A stretch of DNA of 64,000 nt, from contig JACKGR010000004.1 of NCBI GenBank assembly GCA_020631895.1, positions 26,605-90,604 of the forward strand. Reading direction: 5' to 3'. How positions within the stretch are numbered: position 1 is the first letter of the stretch; every line of letters starts with the position of its first letter. Below, in pieces: positions 1-7,818 of this stretch. A model generated the notes under the pieces. The model ran no database searches. It was not told where the DNA came from and worked only from the letters and a program-made list of their open reading frames with translations. A program made the position numbers and the translations under genes. The stretch comes from Candidatus Nomurabacteria bacterium. GTDB taxonomy: Bacteria; Patescibacteriota; Saccharimonadia; Saccharimonadales; UBA7683.

Positions 1-383
1 TACAACAGTATTAGGTTTAAGTATGAAACTACAAATACAGTATACCAAAATCTCTAGCTACAAAATCCGAGAAGCACTTTGTAGTCAACTGGCGCAATAT
101 TTAGTACTGAATCATCCGTACTTTCTAGAATATACGATGTACCTAATTCCAGGGGGGGCATGTCATAGCCCCGAACCCTTAAATCCGCAGAGCCACGGAT
201 GAGGAACACCTAGTTGAACGAACCTCAGCGATTTAGTAAAACTGTTAGGCTTCATGAGTTTAGTGCGCTGTATCCTAAGAATGGTCTTGGTGCCACTAAA
301 GGTTTCTTCAATTTTAAAGCGGTGTCAGTAAGTTTTCTAAATTTTAGTCCGACTACGGCTGAAGTCATGATTCATGGTTAGTA
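1..383. other. Gene-free region downstream of the sortase gene
   Basis: No convincing open reading frame is seen on either strand. Two short perfect stems occur: GGGGC (155-159) with GCCCC (168-172), and ATCCG (183-187) with CGGAT (196-200). They could belong to the 3' untranslated region of the sortase transcript or to an unrecognised RNA. I could not fit tRNA, tmRNA, RNase P or SRP RNA consensus blocks to either strand. Confidence 0.4.
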
Positions 384-1067
384 CTATGGAAATGGAAACT
401 CATGTACAGACGGCTTTTGATTTGGGGTTACGAACTGAGGGCTTGCTACAATGACTAAACGTCCGTCTGCCTCGCCCTTTAATGAACAAGAGTATAGGGT
501 AAGTTTTGGATCAGTGCTCAAGTCTTCTATTTTAACTGCGTCACGAGCTACTGAATAGCTATTTTTAACCTTATAGTCGTACCATTTACCCTCATAATGA
601 ACGCGGATGTTGTCGCCCTCACTGAGCTTATCGATATTATAAAATGGAGACTTTACCCGAGTGCCCCCTGGAGTTAAGCCGAGACTGAAACGGTGAGCGC
701 TGAGTATGAAGTTTCCTCCTTTTATTGGGTTGCCGCGATCTGAAAAACGCCACCACGCACCTTTCTCTAAACTCGCAGGAGTGTTTTCACCAGGCCCCTC
801 CCCATAATACGGAACTTCGATATTTAACTTTTCTATCTGAATACGATTTCTGTTGTCGTGTGCATCGTCTTCGGTATTTAAATCAATACTTGAAGCTATG
901 TGGAACCTATTATTAACTATAGCCGGGGACTGGGTTAAAAATAATAAGTATGCACCCCCCAGCAGAAGTATGATCGAGACAATTAAAACAAGCACTGATT
1001 TCTTTGATTTCTTCTTCACTGACACATTGTATTTATAATACATGTATGATCTATTGGTAAACATCAT
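384..1067 (-). CDS. Sortase family transpeptidase
   Basis: A membrane-anchored cysteine transpeptidase of 227 residues that would attach secreted proteins bearing a sorting signal to the cell envelope. A lysine-rich N-terminus is followed by one membrane segment (about residues 24-45), so the catalytic domain lies outside. The sortase triad is visible: His125 in SAHRF, Cys194 in LYSCSL and Arg203 in GRLVIVA. The start ATG sits 5 bases after a TATAAT hexamer, so the mRNA is probably leaderless; a second ATG follows directly. The gene is monocistronic here. A possible substrate is the small protein at 58150-58605, which ends in a VPEAG-type tripartite signal. The family call is firm; the sortase class is not resolved. 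Confidence 0.9.
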   Translation of the reverse strand: MMFTNRSYMYYKYNVSVKKKSKKSVLVLIVSIILLLGGAYLLFLTQSPAIVNNRFHIASSIDLNTEDDAHDNRNRIQIEKLNIEVPYYGEGPGENTPASLEKGAWWRFSDRGNPIKGGNFILSAHRFSLGLTPGGTRVKSPFYNIDKLSEGDNIRVHYEGKWYDYKVKNSYSVARDAVKIEDLSTDPKLTLYSCSLKGEADGRLVIVASPQFVTPNQKPSVHEFPFP

Positions 1068-1072
1068 CTAGT

Positions 1073-1078
1073 ATTATA
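1073..1078 (-). promoter_or_regulatory. -10 element of the sortase gene
   Basis: TATAAT on the minus strand preceded by TGT (extended -10), with 5 bases between it and the ATG. Transcription would start at or next to the start codon. Confidence 0.55.
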
Positions 1079-1173
1079 ACATAAGCAGTCGTAGTTAATC
1101 TACTCCGCAAGATTGATAAAACAGTCAAAAACAAATACATAAAATACTACTGTTAACATACGTATTGGCGTTG

Positions 1174-2133
1174 TTATTTTGTATGACTAAAGCGTAGATG
1201 TTTTCTGATTGCAAGATACGCCGAGAATGAACCAATTGCAATCCCAATCAGCAGTGTAGCTGGGACAAGTAACCAAACTATACTCTGGAACTTTTCTACA
1301 GCCGGGCGAATTTCTTCAACGTAACTCCCCAGTTTTGGCGCCTGTCCTAATACTAATAAGTAGAAGAATAAGCTCGCAAACACACCTGCAATCGCCCCGT
1401 AAATTGAAGCCTCCACCAGAAACGGACCCCTTATGTACCACTTGCTCGCACCAATCAACTGCATAATTTCAATTTCGTCTTTTCTATTAAAGATTGCCAT
1501 CCTAATGGTGTTTAAGATAACTAGTATTGAGATTGCCCCAAATAGTAAACTGGCTACGAATCCCCCGTTTCTTAAAAACTTTGCGATATTACCGAGTCTA
1601 TCCACCGCAACCCTTTTTGCATCATCCTTGTACGAATCTTTGTAAACAATTTTGGAGTACTTTTTAGCCCTGGTGATTTCTACTACATCTTGTAGCTTGC
1701 CGGTGTCGTATGTTTTTACTTTTATACTGGCCGGGAAGGTATCATCATTGGTCTGCGACAGTGACTGCAACTCTTTAATGCTATCCTTAATACTAGCCTC
1801 ATAATTAGCCCTGGCCTCCTCTTTGGAGACGTATGTTACCTCTTTTACGCCTAAACTTGAGTCGTTTCTGATTGCCGATGACACCTCGTCAATCTGTTCT
1901 TTTGAGACATTTGCATTGAAGTAGATAGAAACATCAATATTGTCTGTAAATGATTTTACGGTGCTTGTTAACGTATAGCTTGCAAACAATGTAAGTAGAA
2001 TACACGCGAGAGTTATGCCCATCACGACTGTTGCCGCGACTGAAAGCCATGCGTTTCTGATAAAACTATGTGATCCGATTACAAAAACACGTCTAGCGTT
2101 AATCAGTTTTCTTTTGAAGTTTGATCCCTTCAT
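1174..2133 (-). CDS. ftsX: Cell division protein FtsX
   Basis: Permease-like partner of FtsE that couples the divisome to peptidoglycan hydrolase activation. The 319-residue protein has an N-terminal cytoplasmic part, one membrane segment, a large extracytoplasmic domain and three C-terminal membrane segments, the FtsX topology. The cytoplasmic motif before the second membrane segment reads RKDEIEIMQLIGAS, typical of FtsX. I chose the ATG at 2133 over the longer frame (from 2187) because it follows the ftsE stop codon by one base and has an AGGGG ribosome site about 10 bases upstream; the longer version would overlap ftsE by about 50 bases. It forms an operon with ftsE. Confidence 0.95.
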   Translation of the reverse strand: MKGSNFKRKLINARRVFVIGSHSFIRNAWLSVAATVVMGITLACILLTLFASYTLTSTVKSFTDNIDVSIYFNANVSKEQIDEVSSAIRNDSSLGVKEVTYVSKEEARANYEASIKDSIKELQSLSQTNDDTFPASIKVKTYDTGKLQDVVEITRAKKYSKIVYKDSYKDDAKRVAVDRLGNIAKFLRNGGFVASLLFGAISILVILNTIRMAIFNRKDEIEIMQLIGASKWYIRGPFLVEASIYGAIAGVFASLFFYLLVLGQAPKLGSYVEEIRPAVEKFQSIVWLLVPATLLIGIAIGSFSAYLAIRKHLRFSHTK

Positions 2134-2134
2134 G

Positions 2135-2815
2135 CTATTTAGCCCCTGCTTTAACAGATGTGTCATTAGATATTCGGCCGCCATCAATTGTGATGACTCT
2201 TCGCTTCAGTTTTTTAACAATATCTTGGTTGTGGGTTGTCATTAAGACAGTTGTGCCGTGTTGATTAATCTTCTCTAAAACTGCCACAACGTCCCAGGCG
2301 TGTTTTGGGTCTAGGTTACCTGTTGGCTCATCAGCAATCAATATTTTTGGCTGTCGAACAACTGCACGTGCAATTGCGACTCTTTGTTGCTCACCGCCAG
2401 ATAGCTCTTTAGGAAAGCTTTTTTCTTTACCATTTAAGCCAACAAGATCTATCACCCGCGGAACTGTAAAGTTGATCTCTTTACTTGTCATACCGACAAT
2501 CTCAAGTGCAAAAGCAATGTTTTCAAATACAGTTCTGTTTGGAAGCAGTTTAAAATCTTGATAGATTGTACCAATTTTACGTCTTAAAAGTGGTATCTCG
2601 CGATCTTTTAACTGATCATAGTCAATGCCACCAACTACAATTTTACCTGCAGTAGGTTTTTCCTCACGAGTTAGAAGTTTTAGCAAGGTGGACTTGCCTG
2701 CTCCACTGGCACCGACTATTAATACAAACTCTTTTGGAGCAATATGAAGTGAAACTCGGTCAAGTGCCAGCCCCTTTTTGCCATATTTTTTTGTTACTCG
2801 GTCAAATAGAATCAC
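2135..2815 (-). CDS. ftsE: Cell division ATP-binding protein FtsE
   Basis: ABC-type ATPase that works with FtsX at the division septum. The 226 residues show Walker A (GASGAGKST, residues 35-43), the Q-loop (IYQDFKLL), the signature LSGGEQQRV, Walker B (ILIADEPTGNLD) and the H-loop (TTHN). The start codon is GTG, lying 7 bases after a TACAAT -10 element, so the ftsEX mRNA is probably leaderless. The ftsX start follows immediately. Confidence 0.96.
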   Translation of the reverse strand: MILFDRVTKKYGKKGLALDRVSLHIAPKEFVLIVGASGAGKSTLLKLLTREEKPTAGKIVVGGIDYDQLKDREIPLLRRKIGTIYQDFKLLPNRTVFENIAFALEIVGMTSKEINFTVPRVIDLVGLNGKEKSFPKELSGGEQQRVAIARAVVRQPKILIADEPTGNLDPKHAWDVVAVLEKINQHGTTVLMTTHNQDIVKKLKRRVITIDGGRISNDTSVKAGAK

Positions 2816-2841
2816 GCTTACGATTGTAACAAATTTTTGGC

Positions 2842-3900
2842 TTAGTTCAAAAAGGGATCGAGGTCGCCGTCTAAAACTTTTTGTGCGTCTTTAACCTCAA
2901 ACTTAGTTTTAGTATTTTTTACTTGGCTATATGGATGAAGCACGTAATTTCTGATTTGATTTCCCCAGGCTGCCTCTTGGTTTGGCCCTTTGAGTTCAGA
3001 GATACGCTCGGCGTGTTGCTCAACTTGAAGCTGGGCTAATTTTGAGCGGAGAATCTTCATGGCAGTCTCTTTGTTTTGAATCTGAGACTTTTCGTTTTGA
3101 ATTGAAACTACAATATTGGTTGGAATGTGTGTAATTCTAACAGCGCTGTCGGTTGTGTTAACACTTTGCCCACCGTGGCCACTGGCCCTGAAAACATCTA
3201 CTCTAATATCCTTTTCATCAATCTCTACCTCGTCCGGCTCATCAATCTGAGGCAAAACCTCAACCATTGCAAAGCTAGTTTGACGCAAGTTGTCTGAGTT
3301 GAATGGACTAAGTCGAACCAAGCGATGCACACCATGCTCAGACTGCAATTTACCGAATGCGTTTACACCCGAGATGGTAATTGTTGCGCTTTTTATCCCT
3401 GCTTCCTCTCCTCGTGACTCATCCACCAGTTCTGCCTTATAGCCGCTCTTCTCTGCCCACCTTAAGTACATCCTCTCAAGCATCGATGTCCAGTCCATTG
3501 CATCAACTCCACCCGCTCCGGCTTGGAGCCTAATAACTGCATCATGATCATCGTATGGACCGTTATATTTAAGAGACTTCTTTAAATCATCAAGATATCT
3601 TAAAGCTTCTTCAATTTGTTTTGATATTTCACTTGATAAAGACTCATCGCCCATCTCCGCCAACTCTCGAGCCTCATCAATCTTTTGTTTTAAAGTAACC
3701 CATGGCTCAACCGTCAATTTTAATTTAGCTTGTTTTTTTGATAGTTTTTGCGCATTTTCAGAATTATCCCAGACATGAGGATCTTCAAGCTCCTTATTTA
3801 TTTCATCAAGTTCTAATAATTTTCTATCAAAATCGAGCTCACGAAATGAACTATCGAGCTCTCCAGAAATTATTGATATTTTTTTAATCTGATCCTGCAT
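2842..3900 (-). CDS. prfB: Peptide chain release factor 2
   Basis: Class I release factor recognising UAA and UGA; full length at 352 residues. The SPF tripeptide (LSPFNSDN) that reads UGA and the GGQ loop ([12 protein letters not shown]) that triggers peptide release are both present. There is no in-frame stop near the start, so the programmed frameshift seen in many prfB genes is absent. The ATG lies 7 bases after TATACT (3908-3913), suggesting a leaderless mRNA. Together with prfA at 27802 this shows that UGA is a normal stop in this organism. Confidence 0.96.
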   Translation of the reverse strand: MQDQIKKISIISGELDSSFRELDFDRKLLELDEINKELEDPHVWDNSENAQKLSKKQAKLKLTVEPWVTLKQKIDEARELAEMGDESLSSEISKQIEEALRYLDDLKKSLKYNGPYDDHDAVIRLQAGAGGVDAMDWTSMLERMYLRWAEKSGYKAELVDESRGEEAGIKSATITISGVNAFGKLQSEHGVHRLVRLSPFNSDNLRQTSFAMVEVLPQIDEPDEVEIDEKDIRVDVFRASGHGGQSVNTTDSAVRITHIPTNIVVSIQNEKSQIQNKETAMKILRSKLAQLQVEQHAERISELKGPNQEAAWGNQIRNYVLHPYSQVKNTKTKFEVKDAQKVLDGDLDPFLN

Positions 3901-3919
3901 ACAAATAAGTATATCTTAC

Positions 3920-5191
3920 TTATATAAAGTCTGCTGTCCAATCCTGAGATTCAAACTCTTGATTATAATCGTAGTCTGACGTGGGCACCTCAAATGGTAA
4001 GGTATATTCATCGCTTCTCTCGTGAGCCAAGTGATATGCTTTTCTAAGCTCTGCTTCTTCCCCGACACACTCGAATGGCTTCTCTAAATCGCCAATTCCC
4101 ATAATTGCCTTAAATGTTTGAGTTAAACTTTCTTTTTTAAATAAATTCTCTCCATTAAATATTGCTGATAGATCACTCGGCTCTACAAAAGGTGCAAATA
4201 GAAGAAAACTGTTAGCGCATTTTGGGCAATTTCCGCACCACCCAAGTTTTGAGTTATCATTACCTAGCTTATAATTAAATACATTACACGATGAAAATTC
4301 TCTAGAATAATCATTCCATGCATATTCAACAAACATTTCTGCTATCTTTAGCTCGCTATATCTTCTGAGCGGCGAACCAACATTGATATCTTTAGAAATA
4401 TAACTTTGAACATAATCGGAAAATGCTACTTCCGCTAGCCACGTTTTAGACCATTGATGGGCCACAGGAAGGTCGCCAATATATGAGTATGGCTCTTCTC
4501 CTTCGTGACCAATCGCGGTAAGAACGGTTTTCTTACCAAGCAGTATCGCTTGTATAAGTGCTATTGAAAGTACAATATAAGTTATCGGGACATGTCCATC
4601 TAGCGCTCCCCTATCAGATGCAAGTCTCAAATTGTTCATATCGATTTGTCTTTTTGATTTTATGACAGGTTGATCAAATGTATCTAAAACTTTCGGATAG
4701 GCGCTAGAATTTGTCATATACCATGGTGAAAAATCTTGTCCTTTATCTTTTAGAAGCTGAGCTAGTAGAAGAGAATCTTTACCTCCGCTCTGTAGAACTA
4801 GAGGGGTATGATCTTTGGTTTGATATTGAACTGCTTTTGGGTTGCTTTGGATTGAAGTTTTAAAGTGACCTAGATCTTCTCGATTTAATTTATTCTCATA
4901 AGCGAATTGGCTCAAACCTTCTTGATATGCGGTTGAAAAAAATGATGCCTGAGTCTCATCAATTTCAAATTTTTTAGTATCAATATCCGGCAGAGGGAAA
5001 GTTTTATAATATGATGTTCCGATAAGAATAAATGCCAAGAACAAAGCTTTATCTAGGACTTCTTTATCGTAATCTTGGATAACGTCAGTAAATTCTACAG
5101 TTTCTGTAAACTCTATGCCTGAATTCTCGTAGGAGAAATATGCCTTGTTTTCAGCTTCAACAAATTTATAGTTCTTTAAAACAAAGCTCAC
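3920..5191 (-). CDS. murL: UDP-MurNAc-L-Ala-L-Glu epimerase, MurL-like
   Basis: Proposed to epimerise the terminal L-Glu of UDP-MurNAc-L-Ala-L-Glu to D-Glu, in an ATP-dependent reaction described for Xanthomonas MurL. The 423-residue protein has an N-terminal domain, then a PP-loop-like nucleotide motif LQSGGKDSLLL (about residues 133-143), an internal GHEGEEPYSY stretch and a Cys cluster GWCGNCPKC near residue 318. PP-loop plus Cys motif could also fit a QueC-like or ATP-pyrophosphatase enzyme. The tight link to a MurD-type ligase, whose stop overlaps this start by four bases (ATGA), argues strongly for MurL. Confidence 0.8.
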   Translation of the reverse strand: MSFVLKNYKFVEAENKAYFSYENSGIEFTETVEFTDVIQDYDKEVLDKALFLAFILIGTSYYKTFPLPDIDTKKFEIDETQASFFSTAYQEGLSQFAYENKLNREDLGHFKTSIQSNPKAVQYQTKDHTPLVLQSGGKDSLLLAQLLKDKGQDFSPWYMTNSSAYPKVLDTFDQPVIKSKRQIDMNNLRLASDRGALDGHVPITYIVLSIALIQAILLGKKTVLTAIGHEGEEPYSYIGDLPVAHQWSKTWLAEVAFSDYVQSYISKDINVGSPLRRYSELKIAEMFVEYAWNDYSREFSSCNVFNYKLGNDNSKLGWCGNCPKCANSFLLFAPFVEPSDLSAIFNGENLFKKESLTQTFKAIMGIGDLEKPFECVGEEAELRKAYHLAHERSDEYTLPFEVPTSDYDYNQEFESQDWTADFI

Positions 5192-6477
5192 TTTAGTTCT
5201 CCTACAATTTTTTGATACTGCTTACCACGCTCCTCGAAATTTTTAAACATGTCAAAGCTCGGACACCCTGGACTTAGCAAAACTAGATCACCTTCTGATG
5301 TATAACTTTGAGCCTTTTGAATAATAGCTTTGAAGTCTTTACTCTTTATAATCTCATAATTATTGTAGCCCGCATTATTTAGGGCTGTCGCTATAGTCTC
5401 TGCCGTTTGTCCTATCAAAACAACTTTTTTAACTTCTTTTTTAGCAATGACCTGTGCAAGTTCCGAGAAATCAGCTTTACGGTCAAAACCACCAGCAATC
5501 AGAACAGTTGGTTGATTAAATGAACTTACGGCTGCTCTGGTTGATGCAGGATTTGGACTATAACTATCGTCATAATATTTAACCCCGTCTAATTCGCGGA
5601 CAAATTCGAGCCTATGAGGTAACCCCCTAAAGTTTGTTACAGCATTTTTAATGGCATTAATATCCTGAGTGTAGCGCCATGCAGCAGAAACTGCAGCGCA
5701 AATATTCTCTAAATTATGAGGACCCAGTAACCCGACTTCTGATATATCACATATGATATTGCCATCAATATTTATTTTTGAATTCTTGTCGATATGGGCA
5801 CCTTCATCTGTCATATAACGTACTTTTTTGGCTTGTGAACTTTGTGCTGCCTTTTTACTAAGTGGATTTGTAGGATGGTAAATCATTAAATTGTCTTCTG
5901 TCTGAAATCTACCAATATTACTTTTTGCCATTACATAATCATCCATATCGGCATGAATATTTAAATGATCCGGCTCAATCATTAGTATCACAGCTGTTTC
6001 TGGCGATTTCTCAATATCCCACAGCTGAAAACTTGATAGCTCAAACACAACAAAATCTGAGGATTTTATCTTCGGTAATACCTCGAGTGCAGGTACGCCA
6101 ATATTGCCGACAAGTTGTACTGTTTTGCCACTCGCTCTCAAAATTTCAGCGACCAATGAGCAGGTAGTTCCCTTGCCTTTTGTGCCAGTCACCCCGATTA
6201 TTGGAGCAGGGCATTCCTCAAAAAACTCATTTGTAGCTGACCAAATCTTTCCGTCGGTTTTAATTTTGTCTGGATTTAAACTTGCAGTTCTAACAACGAG
6301 ATCAAAACCATTCAATTTTTTAAAAACACCTTCGCCGAGCACAGTATCTGCTCCTTGCGGTAGTGGACGTGCTGTCTCTTGTGCCTCGTCAAAAATAGTT
6401 ACGTCAGCTCCTAGTTTGGACCAATATTTATAGTTCTCCTCTCCCTCCACTCCGTAACCAGCAACTGCTACCTTCAT
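5188..6477 (-). CDS. murD2: UDP-MurNAc-L-alanine--L-glutamate ligase, MurD2-like
   Basis: Mur ligase that adds glutamate to UDP-MurNAc-L-Ala in the cytoplasm. It has an N-terminal Rossmann-like part, the ATP loop GVTGTKGKGTT (about residues 95-105), a central FELSSFQL segment, HNLENI and the C-terminal-domain motif YDDSYSPNP. Because it is translationally coupled to MurL, the substrate is probably L-Glu (MurD2 type) rather than D-Glu. I start it at 6477 rather than 6507: the M16 peptidase stop lies one base upstream, and GGAG stands about 7 bases before this ATG. No glutamate racemase is seen in the window. Standard MurD with D-Glu is the alternative. Confidence 0.85.
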   Translation of the reverse strand: MKVAVAGYGVEGEENYKYWSKLGADVTIFDEAQETARPLPQGADTVLGEGVFKKLNGFDLVVRTASLNPDKIKTDGKIWSATNEFFEECPAPIIGVTGTKGKGTTCSLVAEILRASGKTVQLVGNIGVPALEVLPKIKSSDFVVFELSSFQLWDIEKSPETAVILMIEPDHLNIHADMDDYVMAKSNIGRFQTEDNLMIYHPTNPLSKKAAQSSQAKKVRYMTDEGAHIDKNSKINIDGNIICDISEVGLLGPHNLENICAAVSAAWRYTQDINAIKNAVTNFRGLPHRLEFVRELDGVKYYDDSYSPNPASTRAAVSSFNQPTVLIAGGFDRKADFSELAQVIAKKEVKKVVLIGQTAETIATALNNAGYNNYEIIKSKDFKAIIQKAQSYTSEGDLVLLSPGCPSFDMFKNFEERGKQYQKIVGELK

Positions 6478-6478
6478 A

Positions 6479-7762
6479 CTAACTCCAGAGCTTTGCGAGC
6501 TCTTCATGCAACTCGTCTACTAGTTTTTGACCGCAGCTACCGAGCACTCCAAAGTCCCACAAGGCTTCTTTGTGAAACTCCTGAGCGATAGAAGTTACCC
6601 GGTTCATGGTAACGCCCTTTATTCTTTCGGGTATACGCTTGTAATCCATAACCTCACCAGTTATCGAATACTCATAGCTATAGCCATGCAATATACTCCC
6701 AACTGTTTGTGCTCCCATCTGGAAGCTTCCAAGTGCATACTCCTTGGAGGCTTTGAGCTTTTCTGGTTTTAGATTACCTTTTAGAACTGTCTTTAGGTGT
6801 TTTACTATAACACCTAGAGCCTCTTTGGCATTTTCTGGACTAACCTGAAAATCAAAATCCCAGATACTATAATCATGTCCACGATTACCGCCAGAAAATA
6901 TATAATATGCCAGACCTTTTTCTCTTATATCACCCAATATAAGAGAGTCAGTAGTTGCGGTCAGAATATTATTCAGGGCATTTAGCGCATCAATTTCAGG
7001 TTCTGAAATACGTCTTGGTAGCATCATTGTAAAGCTTACATAAAGTGACTCGACAGTTTTATTCTCTATATATAAAGGTTCATCGTGATGAGATAACTTA
7101 GTTTCAGGAAGAGAAATTTGGCTGCCCTCTGGTAATTCAAGATTTTTCTCTATTATATTTACAAATTTATCCCGGCGTCCTTGAAAATCACCGGCGACTA
7201 CAAAACAGATATTTGATAAATTATGAGTTCTTTTATAATGAGCGCGAACATCGTCTATCGTTACGTTATTAAGTTTGCCTAGACGTGATCTATCACTAGT
7301 AACTAAAAATCCAGCTCGCTCATAAAGTGCGAGACTTAGCTGTCTAAAATAATTACTCAGGTGCCCCGAGAGCTCCTCTTTAACACTTCCTACCTCTGCA
7401 GTAAACTCTTCTTGTAAGAATAGTGGCTTTGAGATTGATAGCATTAAAAGACTTAAAATTCTATCCCACTCAAAGTCTGCACATTCACCTACGTAGCCAA
7501 CGTTATACATATTTGTGTATGCATTAGAATAGGCACCGTTCTTTTTAACTTCAGCTTCAAACGTCCTGGCTTTTCTGAACTTTTGATTAGCACCACACAG
7601 AAGATGTTCCATTACGTGTGGAGTCTCCCATTTGTTTTCAGGAGCAAGAAAATCACCAGCCCGAACTGTAAAATCATAGCTCATCACTTGTGCTTGGGGC
7701 ACATCAATAAGTAACCCACTGACACCATTGCTTAGTTTTATTTCACGAACTGTATGTTTCAT
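6479..7762 (-). CDS. M16 family zinc metallopeptidase
   Basis: Insulinase/pitrilysin-type peptidase of 427 residues. The inverted zinc motif HxxEH is present as HVMEH (residues 49-53), with the downstream Glu-rich helix (EVGSVKEELSGH, about 123-134) expected to supply the third ligand. A second M16 half follows (about residues 200-420). No signal peptide is seen, so the protein is cytoplasmic or exported by another route. The ATG is 7 bases after TATACT (7770-7775), so the mRNA is probably leaderless, and the gene heads the M16-murD2-murL operon. The substrate is unknown. Confidence 0.88.
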   Translation of the reverse strand: MKHTVREIKLSNGVSGLLIDVPQAQVMSYDFTVRAGDFLAPENKWETPHVMEHLLCGANQKFRKARTFEAEVKKNGAYSNAYTNMYNVGYVGECADFEWDRILSLLMLSISKPLFLQEEFTAEVGSVKEELSGHLSNYFRQLSLALYERAGFLVTSDRSRLGKLNNVTIDDVRAHYKRTHNLSNICFVVAGDFQGRRDKFVNIIEKNLELPEGSQISLPETKLSHHDEPLYIENKTVESLYVSFTMMLPRRISEPEIDALNALNNILTATTDSLILGDIREKGLAYYIFSGGNRGHDYSIWDFDFQVSPENAKEALGVIVKHLKTVLKGNLKPEKLKASKEYALGSFQMGAQTVGSILHGYSYEYSITGEVMDYKRIPERIKGVTMNRVTSIAQEFHKEALWDFGVLGSCGQKLVDELHEELAKLWS

Positions 7763-7769
7763 TTACATT

Positions 7770-7775
7770 AGTATA
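7770..7775 (-). promoter_or_regulatory. -10 element of the M16-murD2-murL operon
   Basis: TATACT on the minus strand with 7 bases to the ATG; the pattern matches the other probable leaderless starts in the window. Confidence 0.5.
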
Positions 7776-7818
7776 GAGGTTTTTTAGCCTATGGGCTAGG
7801 TAAAAAGATACTTTTTAA

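Noticed and set aside
1..383. tmRNA, RNase P or tRNA in the left-end region
   Set aside because: No conserved block of any of these families could be fitted; only two short stems remain.
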